DNA of 64,000 nt from Gammaproteobacteria bacterium. GTDB lineage: Bacteria; Pseudomonadota; Gammaproteobacteria; UBA5861. Below are positions 29,112-39,056 of this stretch, one piece after another. The stretch is from NCBI GenBank assembly GCA_022360445.1, contig JAKSCV010000058.1:62001-126000 (forward strand), in the 5' to 3' direction. The notes beneath the pieces are model-generated. The model saw nothing but the letters and a program-made list of their open reading frames with translations. It had not been told where the DNA came from and ran no database searches. The position numbers and the translations under genes were made by a program. Numbering within the stretch: the stretch's first letter is position 1; each line of letters opens with the position of its first letter.

Positions 29112-30435
29112 TCAAAACGCCAAACCCTTCCATGCTCGGCTTGCGGCCATTCGGGTTTTGCAAAAAGTCCATGCCGAGGGCACCTCTCTCAACACAGCAC
29201 TACCTTGGGCTATGCAGAAACTTCCGTCCCAGGAACAGCCCCTGCTACAAGAACTGTGTTACGGTGTGCTGAGGTGGGAATGGCGACTGGAAGCCATTCT
29301 CGCAGCCATGATGATGAAGCCCTTGCGCAATAAAGACAAAGACATTCACTTCGTGTTGCTCACGGGTTTATACCAACTGTTATTTGGGAACAAGCCCGAC
29401 TATGCTGTGGTCGACGATTGCGTCCAAACGACCCGAACGTTAAAAAAAGCATGGGCAACGGGTTTGGTGAACGGCACACTGCGGCGACTGATCCGGGAGC
29501 AAGAAGCACTCTGTGCTCAGGCGAGCCAATCGCCGGTCAGCCGGTTCTCTCACCCCCAATGGCTAATCGAAGCGATACAACAGGACTGGCCCGAAGATGC
29601 CGATGCCATCTTGTCCGCCAATAATCAACGGCCGCCAATGAGCCTACGCGTCAATGGCCGACAATTCTCTCGAGAAGCTTACCTCGCTGAACTCATGGCA
29701 ACCCACATTGCCGCCACAGCCGACCCTATTTCACCTTCCGGCATTCGTCTGGCCAGCCCCACACAGGTCAGCCAGTTACCGGCTTTTCATACCGGAGGCG
29801 TCTCTGTACAAGATACCGCTGCACAATTAGCCGCTGGGCTTTTGAATCCACAACCCGGTGATCGCGTGCTTGATGCCTGCGCAGCACCCGGGGGCAAAAC
29901 AATGCACTTACTGGAATACGAGCCAGATATTGCAGATCTGGTCGCTTTGGACATCGACGAAACGCGGCTGAGAAAAGTGAACGAAAATCTTCAACGCCTG
30001 GGAAAGACCGATAAGGCCCGGTTGCTTACGGGCGACGCCTCAAAACCAGACATGTGGTGGGATCAAAACGCCTTCAATCGTATTTTACTCGACGCTCCTT
30101 GCTCAGCACTGGGTGTTATTCGGCGCCATCCGGATATTAAGCGCTTACGCCAAGCTGACGATATCTCTGCACTCGCCACAAGACAAGCCCAACTACTCGA
30201 GGCTATGTGGCCACTCTTGGCGAAAGGCGGATACTTGCTATACGCTACTTGCTCTGTGATGAAAATAGAAAACGAATATTGTATTGAGGCGTTTATTCGC
30301 CAAACGGAAGATGCACGTCCTGTGACCATACCAGCCACTTGGGGCAGGGTATCGGGTCATGGGCGACAAATTTTACCGGGAGAAAGCGACATGGATGGTT
30401 TCTTTTACGCCCTGATTCAAAAGGCGTCTAAGTGA
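29089..30435 (+). CDS. rsmB: 16S rRNA m5C967 methyltransferase RsmB
   Basis: RsmB methylates C967 of 16S rRNA. The 448-residue protein has the N-terminal NusB-like RNA-binding domain (about 10-150) and a Rossmann-fold methyltransferase domain with SAM motif DACAAPGGKTMHLLE and the two catalytic cysteines in DAPCSALGVIRRHPDIK and ATCSVMKIENE. The start is uncertain: TTG at 29089 overlaps fmt by 23 bp, and a second TTG at 29104 also overlaps. No ATG is available at the family N-terminus. Confidence 0.94.
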   Translation: MTTNTLANQNAKPFHARLAAIRVLQKVHAEGTSLNTALPWAMQKLPSQEQPLLQELCYGVLRWEWRLEAILAAMMMKPLRNKDKDIHFVLLTGLYQLLFGNKPDYAVVDDCVQTTRTLKKAWATGLVNGTLRRLIREQEALCAQASQSPVSRFSHPQWLIEAIQQDWPEDADAILSANNQRPPMSLRVNGRQFSREAYLAELMATHIAATADPISPSGIRLASPTQVSQLPAFHTGGVSVQDTAAQLAAGLLNPQPGDRVLDACAAPGGKTMHLLEYEPDIADLVALDIDETRLRKVNENLQRLGKTDKARLLTGDASKPDMWWDQNAFNRILLDAPCSALGVIRRHPDIKRLRQADDISALATRQAQLLEAMWPLLAKGGYLLYATCSVMKIENEYCIEAFIRQTEDARPVTIPATWGRVSGHGRQILPGESDMDGFFYALIQKASK

Positions 30436-31017
30436 ATGTGCTTTAGAAGTCGAAGACATTCCATTATTTTAGCAAGCTGCTTCTGGGCTCTATTAACTAG
30501 CCCGACTTACCTTTGGGCCAACTCAGACATTGCCAAAGCCATCATTACCAAGGCCCAAACACGACTGGTTAACGATATTTATTTACTGGATTCTATTACA
30601 ACGCTCTCCTTGTCGGAGTCCATGCTGAATGCCCTCGACAATGGAATCAGCTTAACGGTCAGCGCCAACATCAAGATCATTCTCCCCAGAATGCTATGGT
30701 TTGACAAAATCGTTAAAGACATTTCCAAACAGTATGAGCTGAAATACTATGACCTCAGCGAGCGCTACATCCTCACAGACTTGAAAACGGGTGAAAAAAA
30801 ACAATTCCGTACTCATACTTCAGCCCTCACAGCTTTAGGTGAAATCCAAGACTACCCACTGATTTCCTTGGAGGCATTAGAAAAAAACGCCCGGTATGCC
30901 GGAGAATTAAGCTATACACTGCGCATCAATAAACTACCTACCCCCTTACGCTTAAAGGCCTATTTATTTAAAGATTGGCACCTAACTGGCGAGACATATC
31001 GATGGCGCCTGCAATAA
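30436..31017 (+). CDS. DUF4390 family protein
   Basis: A 193-residue protein with an N-terminal signal or anchor (about residues 8-29, ILASCFWALLTSPTYLWA) and a conserved domain with SLSESMLNALDNGISLTVSANIKI, YELKYYDLSERYILTDLKTGE and a C-terminal LRINKLPTPLRLKAYLFKDWHLTGETYRW. This matches DUF4390, which is routinely encoded just upstream of NtrY-like kinases. Its biochemical role is unknown; an extracytoplasmic role in signalling to the kinase is only an inference. It begins immediately after the rsmB stop and overlaps the kinase start. Confidence 0.85.
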   Translation: MCFRSRRHSIILASCFWALLTSPTYLWANSDIAKAIITKAQTRLVNDIYLLDSITTLSLSESMLNALDNGISLTVSANIKIILPRMLWFDKIVKDISKQYELKYYDLSERYILTDLKTGEKKQFRTHTSALTALGEIQDYPLISLEALEKNARYAGELSYTLRINKLPTPLRLKAYLFKDWHLTGETYRWRLQ

Positions 31018-33218
31018 GCATCAAACATCGAGGCGACCTATTGTTCATGGTCGTATTATTTCTGATCCTGCTCGGCTCCTTGTTTGCACTCGCCGGCTCT
31101 CATAACAATATTGAGCGTTTTGGTGATTTTTACATCTGGCTGCTGGGCTTAAATGCCGTGGGTTTGCTCATCATCCTGGGTAGAATATCCATTTTGACTT
31201 GGGGACTGATTTCCCGGTTGAGACGAGGGGTTGAAGGGACTCGGCTGACACTCAAAGTACTGGTCATGTTCATTCTTGTCTCACTATTGCCCGTTGCGAT
31301 TGTTTATGCCTTCTCACAAAATTTTCTCCGCAATGCCATCGACAGTTGGTTTGATACGCCCGTTGAGGCCGCTCTGAATGATGCGCTGAATCTGAGTCGC
31401 GATGCGCTAAATTTGCAAATACTGACGGCTCAGCGCATCACATCCAACCTATCCCAATCATTCTATGACATCAGTGCTGATGCCGCGGTCCTGCTCACCG
31501 ACGAGTTGCGTCAAGAATGGGACTTATTAGAGTTAACGCTTCTGACAACAGGTAATGAAGTCCTTGCGTCTAGCACAGTCGAGTACATGAACCTCAAACC
31601 CAGCCATGCCAATAATGAAGGCATTCTCCAAGTCAGGCAGGGTGTTGCTTACACCGAGTTTAATATTGATGATCAAACCGGCGCTCACATCATCATCGTC
31701 GTGCCCGTGTTCCCTTTCAGCGCCGTGACTCAAAATCGCATGCTCCTCGCTATCTTCCCTTACTCCAATCGAATCGGCACACTAGCAGAAGACGTTCAAA
31801 ACTCATTCAGTGGATACCGAAAACTCGAATTTTTACGCAACTCACTCAAATGGACCTACTCACTGACCTTGACCTTAGTCTTACTTTTCACGGCACTGAT
31901 GTCTGTCTGGTTGGCTTTCTACCTTTCAAGGCGATTGATTTTACCCATCCAAAACCTGGCCAAAGGCACGCGTTCGGTTGCCGGTGGTGACCTATCAACC
32001 CGGCTGCCGTCATCAGGCCGGGATGAACTCAGTTTTTTAGTCAGCTCCTTTAATCAAATGATCCAGCATCTGGCCACGGCCCGCACCAAAGCCCAATCGG
32101 ACCAGCTGTTAATTGAAAATCAGCGGGCCTACTTGAGCACAGTTCTGGAACACATCTCGTCGGGAGTGATTGCACTGAACGCTGCCGGGGAAGTGCGTAC
32201 CGTCAACACAAAGGCGGGAGAAATTCTTGAAATGAACACGGCCCGTTTGCTCCACCGAAGCCTGCGGGATTGCTGTGAAAACAACCCTCTGGTTGACCAG
32301 TTTCACAGCGCCATTACCCCACATATCACCAAAGCTAACACCTCAGAATGGCATGACCAGTTTGAGACTATTGACAGCCAAGGTAAGCACAAACTCATCC
32401 GCTGCCGGGGCGCACAACTCATCGAAAAAACCGAGGTCAACAACGGCTGGGTGCTCGTATTTGAAGATGTTACCGCTATGATCCGAGCCCAGCGTGAGGC
32501 AGCCTGGGGAGAAGTGGCACAACGTTTAGCACACGAAATCAAAAACCCTCTCACCCCCATCCAGCTCTCCGCAGAGCGCCTGCGTCATAAGCTGTTAGAC
32601 AAAATGCCTCCCGAAGATGCCAAAGTGCTCGAACGCTCTACCCATACTATCGTGCAACAGGTTGAGGGCATGAAATCTATGGTGAGAGCGTTTGCCGATT
32701 ACGCCTCAACACCGGCTGCAGCCTTGACACCGCTGTCACTAAACCAGCTTATTGGCGAAGTCGCCGACCTTTATACAGGCATGCAAGGCATCCTAAAGAT
32801 CCGACTGACATTAACTTCTGATTTACCCTATGTTTCCGCCGATGCAAACCGTATCCGCCAAGTATTGCACAATGTCATCAAAAATGCGCTCGAGTCACGC
32901 AAAGACACACGCCGCGAAGTCACGGTTACTATCTCGACCCAGCGCTGCAATAAGCCCTCTACCTCTCACCAGATTTTGCTCACTATTGAGGACGATGGGC
33001 CTGGTTTTCCCGATGATTTACTGGACAAGCTGTTTGAACCTTATGTCACCTCAAAAGCCAAAGGCAGCGGATTGGGCCTCGCCATTGTGAAAAAAATTAT
33101 CGAAGAACACGGTGGTAACATTCATGCCTACAACAAAGAGGGTGGTGCCTGCCTCGAGATACGGCTACCCTTTGTAAAAAAACAAACGATGGACCTACAA
33201 GGAGGAGACACCGTATGA
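31002..33218 (+). CDS. ntrY: NtrY-like sensor histidine kinase
   Basis: A 738-residue membrane kinase. It has two or three N-terminal membrane segments, a periplasmic sensor region (about 110-280), another membrane span (about 285-310), a HAMP domain (RRLILPIQNLAKGTRSVAGGDLSTRL), a PAS domain (about 380-490), and a kinase core with phospho-acceptor His511 in RLAHEIKNPLTPIQ. The ATP-binding motifs are NVIKNALES (N box), DDGPGFPDD (G1) and KGSGLGLAIVKKI (G2). The frame opens at a TTG at 30975, but the ATG at 31002 is preferred. It overlaps the ntrX start by four bases. NtrY/NtrX systems are tied to nitrogen, redox or envelope regulation. Confidence 0.9.
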   Translation: MAPAISIKHRGDLLFMVVLFLILLGSLFALAGSHNNIERFGDFYIWLLGLNAVGLLIILGRISILTWGLISRLRRGVEGTRLTLKVLVMFILVSLLPVAIVYAFSQNFLRNAIDSWFDTPVEAALNDALNLSRDALNLQILTAQRITSNLSQSFYDISADAAVLLTDELRQEWDLLELTLLTTGNEVLASSTVEYMNLKPSHANNEGILQVRQGVAYTEFNIDDQTGAHIIIVVPVFPFSAVTQNRMLLAIFPYSNRIGTLAEDVQNSFSGYRKLEFLRNSLKWTYSLTLTLVLLFTALMSVWLAFYLSRRLILPIQNLAKGTRSVAGGDLSTRLPSSGRDELSFLVSSFNQMIQHLATARTKAQSDQLLIENQRAYLSTVLEHISSGVIALNAAGEVRTVNTKAGEILEMNTARLLHRSLRDCCENNPLVDQFHSAITPHITKANTSEWHDQFETIDSQGKHKLIRCRGAQLIEKTEVNNGWVLVFEDVTAMIRAQREAAWGEVAQRLAHEIKNPLTPIQLSAERLRHKLLDKMPPEDAKVLERSTHTIVQQVEGMKSMVRAFADYASTPAAALTPLSLNQLIGEVADLYTGMQGILKIRLTLTSDLPYVSADANRIRQVLHNVIKNALESRKDTRREVTVTISTQRCNKPSTSHQILLTIEDDGPGFPDDLLDKLFEPYVTSKAKGSGLGLAIVKKIIEEHGGNIHAYNKEGGACLEIRLPFVKKQTMDLQGGDTV

Positions 33219-34603
33219 GCCAGAAGAAAGTCCTCGTCGTTGATGACGAGCCTGACATACGGACACTGGTCAAAGAAATCCTTGAAGATGAAGACTACCA
33301 GGTTGAAACCGCAAAAGACGCCGCAAGTGCTCGGCTGACCTGTCAAAAACAACAACCTGATCTAGTACTATTGGATATTTGGATGCCCGATGAAGACGGC
33401 ATTACCCTGCTGCAGGAATGGAAAAAAGCCGGTACTTATTTCCCTGTGATTATGATGTCCGGGCATGGCACTGTCGAAACCGCCGTTGAAGCTACCCGCC
33501 TCGGTGCCATTGACTTCATAGAAAAGCCGCTGTCCCTTGCCCGGCTACTGGCCACTGTGGAAAAGGTGCTGTCGGCTGATACCCAGACTGTTAGCGAGAA
33601 TGAAGGTCAAATGGCATCTTCACACGGTATTCTGTCTCCTGAAGATGCTCAAATTATGGGCAGCAGCGACTACATAAAATCCATCCGAAAACACATCGAG
33701 CAATTGGCCGGCCACGAAGTCTCTGTATTGATTTTAGGGGAACCTGGCACAGGAAAAGGGTTGATTGCAAGAAACATCCACCTGAACAGTACACGAGCCA
33801 AGCAACCCTTTATTGAAGTTCAGGCCGGCACGCTTAACGCTGCCAACGGCTTGACGCGTCTCACAGGAGAAGTCTCACACCCATTACCGGAGCTACTCGA
33901 AGAAGCAAGCGGGGGGACGCTTTTTATAAAAAACATCACCCAACTCTCCATGAGCTGCCAACTCAAATTGCTGGCCTCAATCGAAAGTCAACAAGTGGCC
34001 AAAGTAGACAATCACTCAACCTACCCACTGAACGTGCGGTTTATCATCAGTAGTGATGTCTCACTGACTAATGCCATCGCTCAAGGCACCTTCAAAAAAG
34101 AGTTGTATTACAAGCTCAATGTCATGCCATTACAAACATCTCCTCTTCGGGAGCACACAGAAGACATTCCGGCTTTACTCGAATATTTCGCAAACTTTTT
34201 CGTTGAAAAGCAACACATGACATACCGCCATTTTAATGTTTCGGCCCAAAATCGACTCCGGAATCACGAATGGCCAGGCAATGTGCGTGAACTAAAAAAC
34301 CTGGTTCAACGCCTGCTAATTACGGGGGAAGAGCTAGATATCAATGCCCAGGCAGTGAGCGATGCGCTGGTTGCCGAAAACTACACCTATACGGGTACAC
34401 ATGACAAAGCTAGCATGCCTATTCCACTCGACCTACCCTTGAGAGAAGCCCGCGCGCAATTTGAAAGAACATACCTCTTACAACAGCTGGAAGAAAGCGA
34501 TGGCAGTATTGTCGAACTGGCGAAACGCGTCGGCATGGAGCGTACCCATCTCTACCGAAAATTGCGCAGCCTGGGCATTGACCAAGGACGTTCCAAAAAT
34601 TGA
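33215..34603 (+). CDS. ntrX: NtrX-like response regulator with degenerate AAA+ domain
   Basis: The 462-residue protein has an intact receiver domain (Asp10-Asp11, phosphorylation site Asp54 in VLLDIWMPDEDG, Lys104), a sigma-54-type AAA+ domain and a C-terminal Fis-like helix-turn-helix (SIVELAKRVGMERTHLYRKLRSLGI). Walker A is present (GEPGTGKG, 175-182). The GAFTGA loop that contacts sigma-54 is missing, and Walker B, normally GGTLFLDE, reads GGTLFIKN (Lys239-Asn240), losing both acidic residues. The sensor I region reads ISSD instead of AATN. It probably still dimerises and binds DNA under NtrY control but is unlikely to hydrolyse ATP or activate sigma-54 promoters; that is inference. Confidence 0.88.
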   Translation: MSQKKVLVVDDEPDIRTLVKEILEDEDYQVETAKDAASARLTCQKQQPDLVLLDIWMPDEDGITLLQEWKKAGTYFPVIMMSGHGTVETAVEATRLGAIDFIEKPLSLARLLATVEKVLSADTQTVSENEGQMASSHGILSPEDAQIMGSSDYIKSIRKHIEQLAGHEVSVLILGEPGTGKGLIARNIHLNSTRAKQPFIEVQAGTLNAANGLTRLTGEVSHPLPELLEEASGGTLFIKNITQLSMSCQLKLLASIESQQVAKVDNHSTYPLNVRFIISSDVSLTNAIAQGTFKKELYYKLNVMPLQTSPLREHTEDIPALLEYFANFFVEKQHMTYRHFNVSAQNRLRNHEWPGNVRELKNLVQRLLITGEELDINAQAVSDALVAENYTYTGTHDKASMPIPLDLPLREARAQFERTYLLQQLEESDGSIVELAKRVGMERTHLYRKLRSLGIDQGRSKN

Positions 34604-34622
34604 CGGGACCCGATAGATACCT

Positions 34623-35993
34623 ATGAAAATTATCGTTCTTGGCGCAGGACAGGTCGGCATGACCGTCGCAAGGACACTTGTGCGGGAAAAAAATGATGTC
34701 ACCATTGTTGACACTGACTCTTACCTTCTGCAGGAAATTTCTGGCCGTCTCGATCTACGTACCGTCCAAGGCAATGCCGCACACCCGGACATTTTAAAAC
34801 AGGCCGGTGCCGAAGATGCAGACATGATCATTGCTGCCACAACCAGCGATGAAGTGAACATGATTGCCTGTCAGGTGGCCTATACGCTATACCACACCCC
34901 CACCAAAATCGCCCGGATCCGCGCTCAAGTTTACCTGCGCGAAGGCAAGCTGTATGCCAATGAAAGCATTCCCATCGACCATATCATCAGCCCTGAACAA
35001 CTCATCACCGAGCATGTATTTCGTCTGATTGAATACCCAGGATCACTGCAAGTCATCGACTTTGCCAAAGGCCGGGTACGCTTGGTGGGCGTTCGAGCTG
35101 ATCGCAATGGATCCCTGGTGGGCAGTACAATCTCATGCCTGAGTCAACGGCCCTCTTTGGATACCCGGGTTGCGGCCATCTACCGTCAGGGGCAAGCGAT
35201 TGTGCCCACTGGAGATACCACTATACAAGCAAATGATGAAGTCTTTTTCATTACTTCTCGCCAAGATACCTTAACGGTGATGGAGGAAATCCGCGGAATC
35301 AGTAAACCGAGCAAACGCATCATGATTGCCGGGGGTGGCAATATTGGCCGCTCGGTTGCCAAAGTGCTGGAATCACGCTACCGCGTCAAACTGATCGAAA
35401 AGTCGCCTAACCGTTCCTTTACTCTAGCAGAAAGCCTGAATAGGACCCTGGTACTCAAAGGGGATGCCACAGACAGAGAGTTGCTGATCGAAGAAGGCAT
35501 TGATAATGTGGACGTTTTTTGTGCACTCACAAATGATGATGAAGACAATATCCTCTGCGCCATGCTGGCCAAGCGCCTAGGTGCAGATAAAGTCATATCA
35601 TTGATTGCGCGCCCAGCCTACGTTGACCTCATTCAGAAAGATATTATCGATATTGCCGTTTCACCTCAGCAGGTGACAACCAGCGCGCTGCTGACCCATA
35701 TCCGGCGAGGCGATGTGGTCGCCGTGCACTCACTCAGACATGGTGCCGCCGAAGCCATTGAGGCCATCGCACATGGCGACTACCGCACATCAAAAGTCGT
35801 CGGACGGTGCATTAACGAGCTATCGCTTCCCAGCGGTGCCAGCATTGGCGCTTTGGTCCGTGATGAGCAGGTACTCATCGCACATGGTGATATTAAAATA
35901 GAAGAAGGTGATCACGTCATCATTTTCCTAACCGACAAAAATAAAGTTCCACAGGTCGAAAAGCTATTCCAAGTTGGCGTCGCTTTTATATAA
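34623..35993 (+). CDS. trkA: Trk potassium uptake regulatory subunit TrkA
   Basis: TrkA is the cytoplasmic NAD-binding gate of the TrkH potassium channel. The 456-residue protein has two RCK modules in tandem: the first Rossmann site is IIVLGAGQVGMTVARTL (residues 3-19) and the second is IMIAGGGNIGRSVAKVL (about 234-250), each followed by a TrkA_C domain. Length equals the family norm. trkH follows after three bases. Confidence 0.96.
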   Translation: MKIIVLGAGQVGMTVARTLVREKNDVTIVDTDSYLLQEISGRLDLRTVQGNAAHPDILKQAGAEDADMIIAATTSDEVNMIACQVAYTLYHTPTKIARIRAQVYLREGKLYANESIPIDHIISPEQLITEHVFRLIEYPGSLQVIDFAKGRVRLVGVRADRNGSLVGSTISCLSQRPSLDTRVAAIYRQGQAIVPTGDTTIQANDEVFFITSRQDTLTVMEEIRGISKPSKRIMIAGGGNIGRSVAKVLESRYRVKLIEKSPNRSFTLAESLNRTLVLKGDATDRELLIEEGIDNVDVFCALTNDDEDNILCAMLAKRLGADKVISLIARPAYVDLIQKDIIDIAVSPQQVTTSALLTHIRRGDVVAVHSLRHGAAEAIEAIAHGDYRTSKVVGRCINELSLPSGASIGALVRDEQVLIAHGDIKIEEGDHVIIFLTDKNKVPQVEKLFQVGVAFI

Positions 35994-35996
35994 ACC

Positions 35997-37445
35997 ATGC
36001 AATACGCTGTCATCCAACGCATCCTGGGCATTCTACTTATTCTCTTCAGCACGACCATGATTCCTCCCATGGTGGTATCCTTAATTTATCGTGATGGTTC
36101 CCTCACAGCCTTCATCCAGGCAGCCACCGTGATTCTTGGTTTGGGAATTCTTTGCTGGATGCCCGTCAAAAATGTGCGCCGGGAGCTCAGGCTCAGAGAC
36201 GGCTTTTTAGTGGTGGTCTTGTTCTGGAGCGTGCTGGGTTGCGCTGGAGCCTTACCCCTTTATTTATCGGCCTCCCTAGAGTTAAACCTGGCCTCTGCCT
36301 TATTTGAATCGCTTTCCGGTCTAACCACAACCGGTGCCACTGTCATTGTGGGTCTGGACACGTTACCGAAGTCCATTTTGTTTTATCGCCAGGAATTACA
36401 ATGGCTAGGCGGCATGGGCATTATCGTACTCGCTGTCGCGATTCTGCCAATTCTTGGCATTGGTGGCATGCAGCTTTACCGAGCAGAAACGCCCGGGCCC
36501 GATAAAAACAATAAGCTCACACCTCGTATTACTGAAACCGCTAAAGCTCTTTGGTACATATATTTGATCTTAACGCTCGCATGTGCGACAGCTTACTGGC
36601 TGGCGGGCATGACACTCTTCGATGCGATATCTCATAGCTTTTCAACCGTCGCAATCGGTGGGTTTTCAACTCACGATGCGAGTATGGGGTACTTTAACAG
36701 CACCGCGATCGATATGGTTGCCGTGGTTTTTATGCTGCTCTCAGGTGTTAATTTTGCCTTACACTATATCGCAATCCGCTCACGTTCTTTGCGCCCCTAT
36801 CGGGTGGATGCCGAACTGACTACCTACCTTGGAATTTTATCTTCTGTTGCCATCATCACGGTGACTTACTTGATTGTCAGCCATACGTTTGCCCCGGCAG
36901 AAGCGATGCTGCAAGGACTTTTTCAGGTGGTCTCCATTGGAACAACAACCGGTTTTACAACCACGAATTACCTGGCCTGGCCTGGTTTCCTTCCAGTTTT
37001 ATTACTATTTACGAGTTTTGTCGGTGGGTGTGCCGGCTCCACCGGCGGCGGAATGAAAGTCATTCGCGTCATCCTACTCTTTAAACAGGGCATGCGTGAG
37101 CTTAAACGGATCATTCACCCCAGTGCTCAGCTTATTGTAAAAACAGGACGGCACGCGGTACCCGACCGGGTGATTGATGCCGTCTGGGGTTTTTTTGCAA
37201 CTTACGTGGCTGTGTTCAGCATTATGATGCTGTTGTTGTTGGCGACAGGCCTTGACCAAGTGACCGCTTTCTCGGCCGTTGCGGCTACCATTAATAACCT
37301 CGGGCCAGGGCTGGGAGAAGTCGGTGCAAATTACGCAGGCATTAATGACTTTAGTAAGCTTGTGCTCTGCTTTTCGATGTTGCTGGGGCGGCTGGAAATT
37401 TTTACCTTGCTGGTCTTATTCACGCCCACTTTCTGGAGCAAATGA
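35997..37445 (+). CDS. trkH: Trk potassium uptake channel subunit TrkH
   Basis: A 482-residue inner-membrane protein with the fourfold membrane-pore-membrane organisation of the Trk/Ktr superfamily. Selectivity-filter regions appear as LSGLTTTGATVIVGLD, STVAIGGFSTHDAS, VSIGTTTGFTTTNYLAWPG and ATINNLGPGLGEVG. It carries potassium uptake with TrkA. The 3' end overlaps the methyltransferase start by four bases. Confidence 0.95.
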   Translation: MQYAVIQRILGILLILFSTTMIPPMVVSLIYRDGSLTAFIQAATVILGLGILCWMPVKNVRRELRLRDGFLVVVLFWSVLGCAGALPLYLSASLELNLASALFESLSGLTTTGATVIVGLDTLPKSILFYRQELQWLGGMGIIVLAVAILPILGIGGMQLYRAETPGPDKNNKLTPRITETAKALWYIYLILTLACATAYWLAGMTLFDAISHSFSTVAIGGFSTHDASMGYFNSTAIDMVAVVFMLLSGVNFALHYIAIRSRSLRPYRVDAELTTYLGILSSVAIITVTYLIVSHTFAPAEAMLQGLFQVVSIGTTTGFTTTNYLAWPGFLPVLLLFTSFVGGCAGSTGGGMKVIRVILLFKQGMRELKRIIHPSAQLIVKTGRHAVPDRVIDAVWGFFATYVAVFSIMMLLLLATGLDQVTAFSAVAATINNLGPGLGEVGANYAGINDFSKLVLCFSMLLGRLEIFTLLVLFTPTFWSK

Positions 37446-38023
37446 TGTCGGCGCAATTAAAATGGGACCGGCGCTATATCGATGCAAAAATCACGGATAC
37501 ATCCGCCTGCGACGCGCTCAAGGAGAATTGTGATCTGCTACCCAGTCAGGGTAATGCGCTGGATTTGGCATGTGGCCTGGGTGGAAATGCGATTTTTCTG
37601 GCCCGCCATGGGCTATCGGTCTGTGCCTGGGATATCTCACCGGTTGCCACCGGAAAGCTGGCCGACTATGCCGCAGCCAATCAGCTCGACATCTTGGCCA
37701 ATGTGCGTGATGTGGAATTAAACCCTCCAGAGCCTCAAACGTTTGACATTATCACTGTCAGCTACTTTCTGAACAGGTCCCTGCTTCCGCTGCTCAGCAG
37801 GGCCTTACGGCCCAATGGTCTGATTTTTTACCAAACATTCACAGACCAAAACTGGAGTTCTCAGAGACCCAAAAGTCCAGACTATCTCCTTCGACCCAAC
37901 GAGCTTTTAAGCGCTTTTTCGGCATTAGAATTACGTGCTTACCATGAGCCTGGCCTGGCGGGTAACATACACGCAAGTCTACGAGGACAAGCCTGGCTCA
38001 TCGCACAAAAAACAGCATCATGA
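37442..38023 (+). CDS. Class I SAM-dependent methyltransferase
   Basis: The 193-residue protein has a single Rossmann-fold methyltransferase domain. Motif I is ALDLACGLGGNAIFLARHG (about residues 40-58), followed by an acidic post-I region and motif IV FDIITVSYFLNRSLLP. The type resembles TehB/UbiE-like small-molecule methyltransferases; the substrate is unknown. Four-base overlaps with trkH upstream and the acyltransferase downstream suggest a single transcript, though a functional link to potassium transport is unlikely. Confidence 0.85.
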   Translation: MMSAQLKWDRRYIDAKITDTSACDALKENCDLLPSQGNALDLACGLGGNAIFLARHGLSVCAWDISPVATGKLADYAAANQLDILANVRDVELNPPEPQTFDIITVSYFLNRSLLPLLSRALRPNGLIFYQTFTDQNWSSQRPKSPDYLLRPNELLSAFSALELRAYHEPGLAGNIHASLRGQAWLIAQKTAS

Positions 38024-38964
38024 CAACCAAGAAAACGCACATAAAAGGGCGGCAGCCGCTCCCCTGGCATTTACTCATGCCTAAATACTGGTACTTATGG
38101 CTTGGTATTTTCACACTGTCTTTGATGAGCTATCTACCAGCAAGATTACGTGACCCTCTAGGCCGACGTATTGGCACACTCATTTTTAACAAAAACCAAA
38201 AGCGCCGGACAATTGCCTATCAAAACCTCGCTCTGTGCTACCCTCAATACGATGAACACACATTACTGGAACTCACCCAGCAGCACTTCCAGCATTTTTA
38301 CTCCGCTCTTTTGACATTGCCTCGGTACTGGTGGGCACGCCCCGAAAGCCTCAAAAAACAGACCGCTATGATCGGCTATGAGCACATAACAGAGGCCCAG
38401 CAAGCAGGTAAGGGTATTATCCTGATGGGCTGTCATACTGCGACCCTGGAAGTGGGTGGTCTGATGCTCAGCATGGATCACCCGTCTCTGGCCTATTACC
38501 ACGAGTTTAAAAATCCGCTGCTAGAATGGTGGATGATTCGTTGCCGAACACGCTTTGGTGGGCGAGTCATTTCAAGAAAACACAATTTAAGTGACACCGT
38601 CCGCCAGGTACGCAAAGGGGCTCTATTGAATTATTTGGGTGACGAAGACCTCGGCTCAGACAATGCTACGTTCGCAGCCTTCATGGGCGTCACGAAAGCA
38701 ACCCAAACCGGGCTGACGAAACTGGCACGCCTTTGCCGGGCAGACGTCATCCCCTGTTTTAACTATTACGATGTCCAGCGCAAAAAACATATCAGCTTAA
38801 TCTTACCGCCACTGCAAAACTTTCCCTCCGGTGACGACGCGACCGATGCACTCACCATTAACGATTGTTTGGCGAAAATGATCCAGCATGCGCCCACACA
38901 ATATATGTGGACAATGAAGCTGTTTAAAACTCAGCCTGACTCACAGAAATCAGTCTATAGATAA
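38020..38964 (+). CDS. LpxL/HtrB-family lysophospholipid acyltransferase
   Basis: The 314-residue protein starts with a membrane-proximal segment (PKYWYLWLGIFTLSLMSYLP) followed by a LPLAT domain of the lipid A late-acyltransferase family. The HX4E catalytic motif is visible in GCHTATLEVGG, and ISRKHN with the later FAAFMGVTKATQTG match the substrate-binding blocks. Such enzymes add acyl chains from acyl-ACP to lipid A, but homologues also work in aryl polyene and other secondary-lipid clusters. The downstream DarA/DarB-like genes make the second option plausible. Confidence 0.85.
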   Translation: MTTKKTHIKGRQPLPWHLLMPKYWYLWLGIFTLSLMSYLPARLRDPLGRRIGTLIFNKNQKRRTIAYQNLALCYPQYDEHTLLELTQQHFQHFYSALLTLPRYWWARPESLKKQTAMIGYEHITEAQQAGKGIILMGCHTATLEVGGLMLSMDHPSLAYYHEFKNPLLEWWMIRCRTRFGGRVISRKHNLSDTVRQVRKGALLNYLGDEDLGSDNATFAAFMGVTKATQTGLTKLARLCRADVIPCFNYYDVQRKKHISLILPPLQNFPSGDDATDALTINDCLAKMIQHAPTQYMWTMKLFKTQPDSQKSVYR

Positions 38965-39056
38965 AAAGGCTGTGCCGCATGACATATCTTTTCAGTACAA
39001 TACTTTCAAACTCAAAGTTCCATTAGCCGGTGATTTAGCGATACGCTCACAATAAT

